DNA of 22,370 nt. It comes from Pelargonium cotyledonis (Eukaryota; Streptophyta; Magnoliopsida; Geraniales; Geraniaceae). The translations under genes were made by a program, and so were the position numbers. The notes beneath the pieces were generated by a model that saw only the letters and a list, made by a program, of their open reading frames with translations, was not told the origin of the DNA and searched no databases. This document shows positions 1 to 9,835 of the stretch, piece by piece (within the stretch, counting starts at the first letter, position 1; each line of letters begins with the position of its first letter). The stretch spans positions 1 to 22,370 of the forward strand of contig JAYMTA010001010.1 of the NCBI GenBank assembly GCA_036897625.1. Reading direction: 5' to 3'.

Positions 1-232
1 AAAAACTCTAGGCTAGGGTTAAGAGACTTAGTCTCTTCCTGAATACTATTGGTTTCTTGTATATATACCTCTTTAGGCCGTTGCTTATTAAAAAAAAAAT
101 GTTGGTGTTGATGTTATTTTTTCTTTTTATAATTGTTTTTGGTTAAATTTGTGTAAACACTCTTCAAGCTCATCATTTCATTAGTTAAATCGAAAATTGA
201 ATCTTAAATTGTAAATGAGCATAGAAACCAGA

Positions 233-337
233 TTTTGGCAATGTTTTGAGATTTTCGGCTATGTTTTGAAGATTCTTGCGATACTTTCAAGTTTCTTGTG
301 AAACTTTGTAGATTTCAGCGATAATTTGAATATGTTT
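233..337. repeat. degenerate 21-bp tandem array, about five units
   Basis: Successive 21-base blocks starting near 233, 254, 275, 296 and 317 share the pattern G-C-R-A-T-A-N-T-T-T-N-R-A-R-A-T-T. The first two are closest (both contain ATGTTTTGA). Later copies drift but keep the spacing. No open frame runs through it, so it is read as an old minisatellite. Confidence 0.45.
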
Positions 338-1214
338 TTGACCCATGAACAAAAAGATGGACGTGCACATGACTTTATTAGTTATTTAGTAGTAAAAAAC
401 TTTCTAAAAATCTAATCTATTTTTATTTTTGTTTTATTGTTTTTCCGAGCGTGTCAACCTAAACACTAATGTTTTCCAAATTGTAAATATTAACATAACT
501 TTTCTTAGGAAAGAGAAGTATTCTTCAGAGTATTCCTCGCTTGAGGAGGATTACAGTAGTTCAGGTCATAATACATTGCTAAAAGCATTAGGCAACTTGT
601 TTGCCCTTCATACTCAACCTATTGGAAGTGATGCGACAAGCGAGTGTAATTCATACTCATGACCAAATAATCATAGTTGAGAACACAATCGACTCATGGT
701 AAGGGAGGCAAGATAATTTCCATCCAAATGACTAGCTATATGGTATCTCAGGTGGAAGTCATCGGGCCCAAATTATATACGAGCGAGATTTCATAATCTC
801 TAAGAGTTCTATAACAACAATTCGATTCAAGAATTTTAAGGTGATTCTTACTCTCTCGTGCAACAAGGATTTTCACAGAACTTATCTAGCTCCTCAATTG
901 AATGGGTCAAAATTGGATAATACCTTAATTATTTGTAACAAGAGACAAGATGAGATGTTACAAGAACAAGATGGTATGCAACATATCTCAATTAAAAATA
1001 CTCAATTGCAAATATATCAAATTGCATGTGTTCTTCAACATAAGGAAGACAACAAGCCTGTTTACAATAATGAAGAATCTCTAAAGATGAAGAAATTGAG
1101 GTGCACGGAGAGAAAGAAGGAAGAGAGGAAGAACAATCTATCTGTCTATCATACTTGAATAAATCTTTCAACCCAATGCTCTCGATGTTGCTAACATAAT
1201 TGTTGAAAATTAAG

Positions 1215-1400
1215 GCTTAAGACCTAAGGACAGTGGCACAATTGGCCACATAAGCTGCGTGTGTGGGAAGAACGTTTGCGTTCAATCCCACCTCAACACT
1301 TCTCTAGAAGAGAAATGAATTTTAACTATGATTTACCGTCGAATGATGATCAGTCTGGGCATTGGCGAAGCCATCCCCACATCAAAGGGTAGGCCAAATT
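1215..1400 (+). mobile_element. probable tRNA-derived SINE (edges uncertain)
   Basis: An A-box-like TGGCACAATTGG at 1234-1245 and a B-box-like GCGTTCAATCC at 1279-1289 lie 45 bases apart start to start, the spacing of an internal pol III promoter in a tRNA. The sequence between and after them (GTGTGTGGGAAG, then CCCACCTCAACAC) looks like a tRNA-derived head joined to an unrelated body. No clear A- or T-rich tail or target duplication fixes the ends. A chance match to both boxes remains possible. Confidence 0.4.
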
Positions 1401-1566
1401 TTTGATTTATTGAATTTAGTTAACATAACTTTTTTTATTATGTTGGACAATTTTTTACGTTTTTTTTTACGCATCTTAAGACTATTTTATCACCGATCAA
1501 TGTTTTATAGCCATATAAACTAAACAAACTTAATTACTCCAAGAGAAAAACTTTCGAATAAGATTT

Positions 1567-1830
1567 TTTTGGATTATTTTTGTTTTAATGGATGTAGTTT
1601 GCCAAATGATTTTTTTTCCTTTAATGGTTTTGGGCCAACTACATTGTAGATTACAAATACTTAAGGGTTTTTGGACTTTTTTTTTTTTTTTTTAATGGAG
1701 GAAGTTGGCTCATTTGAAAACAAAAATGTAGTTGACCCGTTTAAAAACAAAATTAAAAAGACTAAAGAACTTTTGGACCTTTTTGTTTTTATTTTTAATG
1801 GTTGTACTTGGCTCATTAATAAAAAACAAA
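1567..1830. repeat. degenerate tandem repeat of about 100 bp, three copies
   Basis: Three blocks beginning near 1567, 1672 and 1775 share the order T-rich run, TTTTAATGG, then a TTGGCTCATT-like segment (TTTGCCAAATG in the first) and an A-rich run. The second and third copies are preceded by TTTTGGAC. The copies differ in T-run length and by point changes. No coding frame crosses them. Confidence 0.4.
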
Positions 1831-2853
1831 AGCAAACATGATGATTGATGAATTGAACTCAAACATAGAAACAAATTAACAAAAGCTTAACCTTTGTGTC
1901 AATTTTTCTTTTGAATTATAGTCTAACTGAAAAGATATATAATAGTGGTATATGTCATGGCCTATGATGACGTACCCCTCCTCCGTCAATAAGTATTAGT
2001 GTAACAAAACGATTTAAATGTACAAGTTATGCGTTTGCAGGCTTGTTAAAAAATCACATGTTTTAAACCGAAAAAGATAAGACTAAGAATATAGATTTAA
2101 ATGTTACGAACTTGATGAAACATATTCCTTATTCTCGTGTTGATATTTTTTTGGAGAGAAACAGATCTTACAATGCTATGTGAGCAATTTTTAAGGGGAA
2201 TCAATGACTAAGAGTATAATTAATTTTGCATGTTTTAATTTTTTGAACAGTGAGCTTGAATATACAAAATGTTTCACATTTCAATGTTAGGAGCAGAATG
2301 ATACATTCAATTTTCTTATAATAATTGGTTGGTAATTCGAAAAAGTGTGTTGGGCTTTTTTATTATTATTGTTATTCTTCATAAGTCTGAAACATCACCG
2401 TGACCGCTTGCAAACATTTCTAAGGTTTTTATGAGCAACCGAATCTTGACATTTTGTAAATTAAGAGTGAACTTACAATTTAAAATAAAAAATTTGTCGA
2501 GCTCAATATAGACTAAATCAAATTGAGAATTTAATTATCATTAATATATAAGTATTCTGAAAAGTGAAAATGATAATTATAATACTATAATTATATTGTA
2601 TAATTATATTTCAAACTTTTAACCTTATTTTTATCTTGTTCAACAAACAACGAAATAGAAAATTTTAAATAACACTCACGGAAAGAGTTGAATATTTTAA
2701 CTATGAACAAATCTCGAATGTGGATTAATCTAAGTATGATAAAACGATTTAAAAGTATCAAACACGAATGTGCGGACATTTCATAAACCATATGGTATAG
2801 ACGGAAAAAAAAAATTAAGCATTACAATTTACAAATACTAAAAACAAATCCAA

Positions 2854-2872
2854 AGAGAGAGAGAGAGAGAGA
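2854..2872. repeat. (GA)n microsatellite upstream of the MYB gene
   Basis: An uninterrupted GA run followed by A9 lies about 120 bases upstream of the TATA box of the MYB gene. GA repeats are common in plant promoters, where BBR/BPC proteins can bind them. A role here is inference only. Confidence 0.6.
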
Positions 2873-2986
2873 AAAAAAAACGTGTTGACTGGGACCTCTG
2901 AGTTGGCAGCAAATACTGAAACCCTCAACAGAAGGAGTACAAAATGGGCAGCTATACACAGATACATATCTACACGGTGTATACAC

Positions 2987-2997
2987 TATATATACCA
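2987..2997 (+). promoter_or_regulatory. TATA box of the MYB gene
   Basis: CTATATATACC stands 121 bases before the ATG at 3118, so transcription should start near 3020-3030 and give a 5' UTR of roughly 90-100 bases. This helps decide the start codon: an in-frame ATG at 2944 lies upstream of the TATA box and would not be in the transcript. Confidence 0.55.
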
Positions 2998-3117
2998 ATA
3001 AATCTCCCACCAAACTCTGTATTTACGAAATCTCCTCCCAAAACTAAGCAACTGATAACTCTTCACAAAATCGCTACTTTTTCGCCAATTCGAATCGCAA
3101 CAACGGTGATCGGAGAG

Positions 3118-4593
3118 ATGTTCGGTGACGGGCACTGGCCGATGGCGGCGACTCATCATCCGAGCGAGTGGACTCGGTTCCATGACAAGCTCTTCGAGCA
3201 GGCTCTGGTTGTGGTGCCGGAAGGGCAGCCTGATCGGTGGCAGAGGATTGCGGAGAAGGTCGGGAAGACGGCGGCGGAGGTGGAGGAGCACTACAACTTG
3301 CTGTTGCACGATGTGGTGGAGATTGAATCTGGAAGAGTTGTGTTGCCGCCGTATAGTGATGAGCTCAAGTGGGAGAGTCAGATCTCTTTTGAAGCAAAGA
3401 AGCATAGCGGTGGAGAAGGCGATCGGAAGAAGGGAACTCCATGGACCGAGGAAGAGCACAGGTACTTCCCTTATTCTCTCTTCAATTCTGTCATTTTCTC
3501 TGAGAATTTTTTTTTTTAATCCAATAGAACATGATTGTTTAGTTTGTTTTGTCCTGTGGAAGTAATATTTTGGGCTTTTGCAATGTTTTTGAGCTTGGTG
3601 ATGGACTGAATTGGTCTTTGTGTTGTATTGAAATGCTGTGAATCATTTTTTTTGTTCATGCCTACCTATTGTTTGTTGCTTTGTCACAGTGAGTTTCCTT
3701 AACATTATATTCATTTCCCTACCAACCAAATAGAAAAGAAATGGTGGTTTTAAGTTCCTAGTTTATAATAATAGGTCCTGTCTTTGTAATGTTTTGAAAA
3801 ATATGTAGTTTGTGGCTGTTTTGAATTGTGGGTGGTTTGTTCAGTTTGGGGTGCATATTGTTTTGAAAATAGTGAAAGGGAATTCTTGGTTCTTAGGTTA
3901 AGTAGGGCTGTAGGTTTTTGAATTCTCATTGATTCGGAATGGGAGGTTTGATATCAACTTGGTCCTTTAATTAGTGCATTGGTGGCAGTGACGTTTCATG
4001 CAAATGTTAATAAGTAATGTAAATGTTGGATTACTGTCTGTAGTTCAGAATCATAAATGCTCGAAGTTGTGTTCTTATTTTTCTGTTCCGTGTTCATGTA
4101 CAAAGTTGCTCATGCTGCCATAGGGATAGGGCAAAAGCATCGATCAGGGTATATAGCATTTGTAGTAGTGGAAAACAAATGTTTTTGAATTTGTATCCAC
4201 TTGTTTAATTGCATTTATTTTCTAGCATAGCAACTGATCGTCTTGTGGAACTTTAACAGGTTATTTCTTGAAGGACTGAAGGTATATGGCAAGGGTGATT
4301 GGAGGAGCATTTCGCGGAATGTGGTGATGACAAGAACTGCAACTCAGGTTGCTAGCCATGCCCAGAAGTTTTTTCTTCGCCAGAACTCAGTTAAGAAAGA
4401 GAGGAAAAGGTCAAGCATCCACGACATCACTTTACCAGCTGAACAAAATTTGATATCTCCGCCTGGAAGTGGCCCAGTACAACAAGGACTGACATTGAAA
4501 CAGTTGCCCCATTCAAACCAGATACCTGATCAAAGAGCTCAAATGGGATATCCAAGCCATCTACTGGGTCAAAATTGGATTCCTCCCATGTAA
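3118..4593 (+). CDS. MYB-related transcription factor, DIVARICATA/SRM1 type (R-R, SHAQKYF class), two exons
   Basis: Exons are 3118-3461 and 4260-4593, joined across a 798-base GT-AG intron, giving 225 residues. The N-terminal SANT/MYB repeat (about residues 15-65) carries [13 protein letters not shown] and [10 protein letters not shown]. The second MYB repeat (about 108-160) opens with [16 protein letters not shown], continues [14 protein letters not shown], and ends with SHAQKFF, the signature of the plant one-repeat/DIV class. The intron splits the second repeat just after its first tryptophan, as in relatives. The tail [18 protein letters not shown] matches the family and includes a basic nuclear-targeting-like stretch. 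Members bind I-box/TATCC-type DNA and regulate development, sugar or stress responses; which applies here is unknown. The length resembles short Arabidopsis members such as At5g04760 rather than about 300-residue SRM1. A second ATG at 3142 has a better context and could also be used. The stop codon overlaps a GTAAGT donor (see findings). Confidence 0.9.
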
Positions 4594-4893
4594 GTATGAA
4601 GATCAACTCCAATGTATATAAATCAAGTTCCTACCTATTGAATAATCAACCCGTAAGGTGTTTTAGATCACATTTTAGGAACAGTTTATGTATTGTAGAA
4701 GTTGAGATTCCTTTGATGAAGTGAAGTAGTGAAGAGACGAATTAGAGGGGAAGGTGTGATATGATATCACATGAAGAAACATTTTGAGTCTTCAATATAA
4801 TTAAAATTCCTTTTTACTCTTTCTCTGGTCTCTTGGTTACACATGAAGTCATTCACTAGGATTTCACATGCTCACTACAATATTTAAATTGTA

Positions 4894-5112
4894 TCAAATT
4901 CTAAACCCAAACTCTTCAGCTTGTGGACATGTTTGTGTCCCCAATGGGATTGATTCATTATGAACACAATACCAATGCTTCCCGTCCACGACAAATCCTG
5001 TGACGACATCTCTTCCTGCAACTGTTTTTGGGACAAGCATTGATGATAATATCATTGCTAGGGCAGTCACTACTGATGTTGCTACTATACAAAAGCTCAA
5101 GGCTGGTGTTAT
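4894..5112 (-). other. open stretch of about 70 codons, protein-like but unidentified
   Basis: The minus strand is open from about 5124 to a TGA at 4894. It encodes a hydrophobic segment (FCIVATSVVTALAMILSSML), then VAGRDVVTGFVVDGKHWYC and CPQAEEFGF before the stop. The hydrophobic lead followed by a two-cysteine segment resembles a small secreted or anchored protein. However, there is no ATG before the hydrophobic part; the first Met (GCT-ATG-ATA) lies inside it. I recognise no family. It may be an exon or relic of a lost gene, or chance. It sits inside the possible third MYB intron on the opposite strand. Confidence 0.2.
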
Positions 5113-5579
5113 GAACTCAAGTGTTCATATTTGTTGTTTGTGGATATTATTGTCCATCTCCTGAGCTTCTTGCTCAGTTTCATATTTAAGTTTTCAGTTC
5201 ACAGTTCCATCCATGTGCTATTCATTTTGTTGAAGATAGTATATGACAAAAGAAATCATGAACAGTATTGTGAAGATTATATGCAATACCTTGTTTCAGA
5301 TGTACTTGAAATAAATAATTGGTTCTCAGTTGAGTTTGTGATGGAGCATATATATGTTTTTGGATACTACCTTGTGCCTCTGCCATTTGTGATGGAAGTG
5401 TAGTGATGACTAATTTTCATTTTAGCACAATATGCTAAAAAAACATAAGCAATTTATGGCCCTCTAGTTATTCAATCACATGAGCATCAAAATTCTTCTA
5501 GATCTAATAGAAACTTGCTAAACCTTTGTGCGATCGCTCACTTCGTACACCTTAGTAGCTTAATTATTTTTACTTACAG

Positions 5580-5640
5580 AATTGACTTGCCAAGAAAGAA
5601 TGCCTCTGGGAAGGTTCCACTTAAGGTAGTTTTACAATAG
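5580..5640 (+). other. candidate alternative last exon of the MYB gene
   Basis: A good acceptor (TTATTTTTACTTACAG ending at 5579) precedes an open stretch reading IDLPRKNASGKVPLKVVLQ and a TAG at 5638-5640. Its phase fits the GTAAGT donor that overlaps the MYB stop codon. Splicing 4589 to 5580 would replace the final Met-stop by Ile and about 19 further residues, giving 244 in total. A second donor-like AAG/GTAG at 5625-5626 could end the exon earlier. There is no transcript evidence and no recognised motif. Confidence 0.3.
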
Positions 5641-6049
5641 TTTATTCATTTCTAAGATTTATTGACATATAATAACCAAAATCAATCACCCAAACATTCT
5701 GTGCGACAGGATTCCATTGGTTTGAGATATTAAAAATCAAGAAAACTAAATTGTTACATCCATTGATCGAATCTAGCATTCAAGGAGTTGATAGGGACAA
5801 GAGTGCAAATCAACAACCACGTATATTTGTAGTGGACATTCAGGGACGAGTAGTGAATTAATAATGACCAACTTCCCAGAAACAGCTTCACAAAAGCAAA
5901 AGTTGACTTAGACAGGAAGGTCAAGACAATGAATGGATACAGCAATGGAGCAAGAGAATTGCATCTTGCGGTTCTCTTGCTTTTGTTTCTTCACCACTAA
6001 CAACCAAACCCACTAATCTTCTTCTTCTTCTTCTTCTTCTCCTCAAGAC

Positions 6050-7427
6050 ATGGCTGATGCACTTGTCTCGGCTGTGCTGAAGCAACTGGCTTCCATAACT
6101 CAAACAGAGATTGATAAACAAGTCAAACTTGTTGTGGGTAGTAAAAAAGAGATTGAGAAAATCACTAGCACCCTCACTTCCATCAGAGCCATGTTAAATG
6201 ATGCAGAGAAGAAGCAAGTCAAGAACAATTCAGCTAAAGTTTGGTTAGAGAAGCTCAAGGACATATCCTATGACTTGGATGAGTGGAACACCAAGATTCA
6301 TCAGGAGGAGAAACCTGCCCGTCCGCGAAGAAGGTACGTTCGGTTCCTCTCTCCTTGTTCTTGTTTCAATCAAGCATCTTTTCGCCATGATATCGGTCTC
6401 AAGATATATAAGGGACATAAGAGATAGGTTGGAATCAATTGCACATGAGAGAGACAGTTACAAATTAGATTTGGTTGATACTAATGAAGAGGTGGAGAGA
6501 AGAGAAACCAGTCATTTGATTGATGTGTCTGAGGTATGTGGTAGAGATTTAGATAAGGAAACAATAGTGAGCAAGCTATGTGAAACTAGTAGTCAAGATC
6601 AAGAAAATGGAGTTACTGTGATCTCCATATGTGGGATGGGTGGGATTGGGAAGACGACTCTGGCACAAGTAGCCTTCAATGACGACAAGGTGAATTCTTA
6701 TTTCGAAAAGAGGATTTGGGTTTGCGTCTCTGAGCCCTTCGATGAGATGCAGATTGTGAAATGAATTCTTGAAGCTAGCTGTTGGGCTTGACGTGTAAGA
6801 GTTCCTGAGATGGCCAAACCTGCAACAGCTTCTGAGCAGATCCATTGCAGGCATGAAGTTTCTTCTCGTGCTGGATGATGTGTGGAGTGATGACTACAAG
6901 AAGTGGGAGCCTCTCTCAAGAACGGAGCACAAGGGAGCAAAGTTTTGGTCACTACCCGCAATGAGAGAGTCTCGAAGATGATGGAAGCAACCTTCATGCT
7001 TCCCTTAGGAAAGCTATCGGTTGAGGTTTCTTGGTCATTGTTTAGCAGACTCGCATTCTATGGGAAGGGAAGAGAGGAGTGTTGCCACTTGGAGGAAATT
7101 GGTAGGAAAATTGCAGACAAGTGCAAAGGGCTGCCTCTGGCAGTGAAGACTCTAGGGAGCCTATTGCGCTTCAAGGAAACGAAACAGGATTGGCAGAATG
7201 TTCTGGATAGCGAAACATGGGAGCTTGAAGAGGTCGAGAAGGGGATTTTCCCTCCATTGTTTTTGAGTTACTATGACCTCTCGTCCCCAATGAAACGCTG
7301 CTTCTCGTATTGTGCTATCTTCCCTAAGGATTACGAGATAGAGAAAGATACTCTGAGAGAGGTCACTGACACTACCCTAGAACATGTTGCCAAATGGAGA
7401 TGGGCACAAGTTCCTGAGAACAATTAA
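6050..7427 (+). pseudogene. CC-NBS (NLR) disease-resistance pseudogene, RGA3/RGA4-like, no LRR
   Basis: An intact gene would encode an intracellular immune receptor (CC, NB-ARC, then LRRs). The Rx-type coiled coil starts MADALVSAVLKQLASIT at 6050. The usual EDVID-region block (DVLDEWNT in relatives) is shortened to YDLDEWNT. In the second reading frame are the P-loop GMGGIGKTTLAQ (about 6634-6669) and WVCVSEPF. A third frame carries kinase-2 KFLLVLDDVWS (about 6856-6888). Back in the earlier frame come GSKVLVTTR (6933-6959), GLPLA (7128-7142) and RNBS-D CFSYCAIFPKDYEI (7299-7340). The frame changes near 6401-6410, again between the stops at 6762/6789 and kinase-2, and again near 6895-6910. 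The protein match stops after EKDTL; the expected LIKLWMAQGF and all LRRs are missing, replaced by about 23 unrelated residues and a stop. Motifs are otherwise well kept, suggesting fairly recent decay. Confidence 0.9.
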
Positions 7428-8150
7428 CAGTGATGACCTTTATCAGAGGTTCAAAACCCATCGGTAATTGTAAGCAAATAAAACAACAGCATCAATATAA
7501 ACATTATCACAAAGAGGTCAATGAGGTCCAAGTATTGGTTTCTTGTAAGAGGGGATGCATGCAATACAACGGTCACAGATTAAGACTACATAACGTGCAG
7601 GTGTATGCATACAGAATGTAAGATATGATGAACTAACAACGAGAGATCATTTTGAAGGCAAAAGAAAAAAACATACGAGGTATGTTCAGAAGACAAGAGT
7701 CAGGCTCCGCAATACCTTGTAACATGACGAATGTGCTCTCAACATTACAGAAACCAATTTCCTTAATGCTCACATTCTTGATTCTTCAAAGCCCATACTT
7801 GTTGCTTGCATTCTACAACTGCAAATCACTAGTCACCAAGATAACACTTACAACGAAGCAAGACATTCTCAGCCAACTAACAATATCACTTTAGGAAGAG
7901 CAAAATATAATTTATATTATTATCTGTTTAAACAACTGGTTTAGATACACATATCAGTTACAGAATTTAGGTGTCGAGTGAATCCCAAAACAAGAAGATT
8001 TTTTTGTTTTTGTTCTATACAGTTGACTCTATAGGGAACTCGACATAAAGTTTTAAAGGAAAATTCACAAACCAGACTGCAGCATAGCTAAATATATCAG
8101 TCGCTGAAAGAGCTGACATATCACCTCTAGTTCAGCAAGAAGCTAAAATC
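7428..8150. other. intergenic, no recognised gene
   Basis: Two short open frames (7430-7621 and 7652-7894, +) give peptides with no recognisable domain. No leftover LRR sequence from the upstream NLR is visible. The right part probably includes 3' UTR or flank of the minus-strand DUF641 gene. Confidence 0.5.
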
Positions 8151-8365
8151 TTAAAGTATGTAATTCAGTTTCTTCTGCAGAGTAGAAGCAGTGGCCTCAA
8201 ATTCTGAAAGTCCGAGTTCAGACTGGAACTATAAGCTCAAAATGTTAGCCAACAGACCATGCTCCAATCTCCATAACCAAACTTACCTGTTTCTTTATCC
8301 AATAAATGAGCAGCCTCATTTGCAACCCTTATTGCCAGAATATTTGACACAGTGGGAACCACGAA
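8151..8365 (-). other. exon-like coding tail downstream of the DUF641 gene, same frame
   Basis: Directly after three consecutive stops of the DUF641 gene (TAA TAG TAA, 8374-8366), the same frame stays open and reads VPTVSNILAIRVANEAAHLL then DKET. It runs to a perfect donor ACAG/GTAAGT at 8287/8286. An acceptor TTTCAG/AATTT at 8203 is in matching phase and leads to EFEATASTLQKKLNYIL and a TAA at 8151-8153. The composition is clearly protein-like. The protein is not recognised. It could be the last two exons of another gene, a relic, or an intron-bearing 3' UTR. Confidence 0.35.
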
Positions 8366-8371
8366 TTACTA

Positions 8372-9835
8372 TTACGCATCGTTCAAACCATTGAGAAAAA
8401 CCTGAGACTGAACTACTGTCTTTCCGATTTTAAATCCTGGTATCACAGTGAAAGCCACTTTTAGCCCTGTTTTAGCAGCAGAGCTACACCTCCTCGTGAC
8501 ATCTTCCATATAAATCTTAGAGAAATCTACCCCTCCTTCGACCTGAAAAATCTCAACCACAGGATCAAACGAAAACGCCAACTTATGCAGTATCCATGCT
8601 GAACTAGCCATGACAACAAATGACTCGTAGAATGCACTCAATGACCTCCATGAGTCCAGCACTACATTTTTATCCAAATCGCAGAAAATTGATGATTCCA
8701 TTGTTGGGTGAATAAGTTCTTGATACTTTCTTTCGCAAAATTTTGAGAACTCGCACTTGGGGTTCCGACCAAGCAACTCCATAGGATTGCTTGATATGTG
8801 CTCCAGTAATTGCTTCAAAGAACAGTTAGCTTTACCTGAATGAGAAACATGATCATTACACAAACTTCCATTCCCATCTCCACCATAACCTTCTACATCA
8901 AAACTCTGAAACATGACCATAGATACATATGACAATAAGGCATATCGATTATGCCCCTTCTTCGCATACTTAACATCAGAATGGACTGAATTTGCAGCCA
9001 AATCCAAATCCCACCCAGCTTTCCTCATCAAACAGACCAAAATCTTAGTAAATCTACGAATAGCTTTACATGCATCATGCAATACAGATTCATATACCCT
9101 GACAGTCAACAAAACCTCGCAAGATGAATTTAAATTTTTAGCTAACCTCCTAGACAACTTCAAATTTGTGCTTTGAATCTCACCCAACTTCTTTCTCAAG
9201 ATCACTACTTGGTCGTCTTGCTCATCAATCCGAGACTGCGACCTGTTCACAACAGTTTCGAGAACTCGAAGCTTGCTCTGGTTCTCTTCCACCTGAGCTT
9301 CCAAGGTCGAGCCAACCGGTAAATTTCCATCAAAATCAGAACTCCAGCAACAATCCCTGCAAAAGCGCTTCATATCCGACAACCTCTGCAAATGCGACAC
9401 CAGAGCTTTATCTGCAGCCTTTATGCTCTCTTCAACAAACGGAACATGCGCAGTCTGTAGCTGAAGATACGAAGCTTCAAACGACGAAACAGAAGCAAAT
9501 ATCGACGTAAGTAGGGTTTGAGTCGTCTGGGAATTCAAGTTTCTGATCTGGGTTGAACTCCGTCCCTTCGCCGGAGAACGCAGCTCTGTGGCCGTGGTCG
9601 CCGCCGACGGGAAGTTAACGGTTTGGTCAGGCTCTTCAACTAGTTTGTCCGGTTTGATGACAACTACCTTCTGGTCGGTGATGAAATCCTCGGCGGAATC
9701 AAGTAGCGAGAAACCGTCGGATTCGTCGTCGTCGGCGGCGAAGAAATCGAAGGTTTTGGCTCTGAAAGCGAGCGCGAATTTGTGGAACATTTGGGAGATT
9801 TGTGGAGGTTGCGAGGAAGCATCCATGTCCGTCAT
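8372..9835 (-). CDS. DUF641 / GIL1-IRKI family protein
   Basis: This is an intact single-exon frame of 487 residues. The N-terminus (residues 12-57) reads ISQMFHKFALAFRAKTFDFF, then an acidic stretch, then GFSLLDSAEDFITDQKVVV. The DUF641 core begins near residue 105 (QTLLTSIFASVSSFEASYLQ, then HVPFVEESIKAADKALVSHL and L-S-D-M-K-R-F) and runs into a coiled-coil-like stretch, about 175-235. The conserved C-terminal half has YESVLHDACKAIRRFTKIL, FCERKYQELIHPTMESSIF, SAWILHKLAFSFDP and the family ending VIPGFKIGKTVVQSQVFL. Relatives include GRAVITROPIC IN THE LIGHT 1, needed for light control of gravitropism, and the IRK-interacting protein. The biochemical role is unknown for most members, so no specific function is claimed. 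No signal peptide or membrane span is seen. The start at 9835 is the first ATG; a second follows at codon 4. A (GAA)n run at about 9847-9866 lies in the 5' UTR. Confidence 0.93.
   Translation of the reverse strand: MTDMDASSQPPQISQMFHKFALAFRAKTFDFFAADDDESDGFSLLDSAEDFITDQKVVVIKPDKLVEEPDQTVNFPSAATTATELRSPAKGRSSTQIRNLNSQTTQTLLTSIFASVSSFEASYLQLQTAHVPFVEESIKAADKALVSHLQRLSDMKRFCRDCCWSSDFDGNLPVGSTLEAQVEENQSKLRVLETVVNRSQSRIDEQDDQVVILRKKLGEIQSTNLKLSRRLAKNLNSSCEVLLTVRVYESVLHDACKAIRRFTKILVCLMRKAGWDLDLAANSVHSDVKYAKKGHNRYALLSYVSMVMFQSFDVEGYGGDGNGSLCNDHVSHSGKANCSLKQLLEHISSNPMELLGRNPKCEFSKFCERKYQELIHPTMESSIFCDLDKNVVLDSWRSLSAFYESFVVMASSAWILHKLAFSFDPVVEIFQVEGGVDFSKIYMEDVTRRCSSAAKTGLKVAFTVIPGFKIGKTVVQSQVFLNGLNDA

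Larger units (their letters stand above)
1..2850. other. AT-rich intergenic stretch without a confident gene
   Basis: I find no supportable gene here. Two short open frames (429-662 and 841-1158, +) give low-complexity peptides with no domain I recognise. The stretch at 510-660 follows an acceptor-like TTCTTAG and reads fairly protein-like, but no partner exon is visible. The region holds the repeats listed separately (233-337, about 1215-1400, 1567-1830) plus homopolymer T runs, for example near 1675-1693. Confidence 0.6.
4594..6049. other. MYB 3' flank and intergenic region
   Basis: This stretch contains the MYB 3' UTR and flank, an open hydrophobic frame at 5131-5403 without recognisable homology, a minus-strand open stretch at 4894-5112, and an exon-like block at 5580-5640. 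Just before the NLR pseudogene start there is a (CTT)n run at about 6018-6040 that would fall in its 5' UTR. Confidence 0.5.

Noticed and set aside
841-1158. 105-codon plus-strand open frame
   Set aside because: No domain, lysine/glutamine-rich peptide in AT-rich DNA, no splice or promoter context.
2590-2800. 66-codon minus-strand frame
   Set aside because: AT-rich, no domain, no promoter features.
2944-3117. Upstream in-frame extension of the MYB protein from an ATG at 2944
   Set aside because: The ATG lies before the TATA box at 2987-2997, and the added peptide is low-complexity with no family similarity; the conserved protein begins near 3118-3142.
2986-3565. Other-frame open stretches across MYB exon 1, both strands
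   Set aside because: Arginine-rich or leucine-rich shadow translations of a GC-rich exon; the true frame carries the MYB domain.
5131-5403. 90-codon hydrophobic open frame
   Set aside because: Its composition follows T-rich DNA; it has no recognisable family and lies in the 3' flank or intron of the MYB gene.
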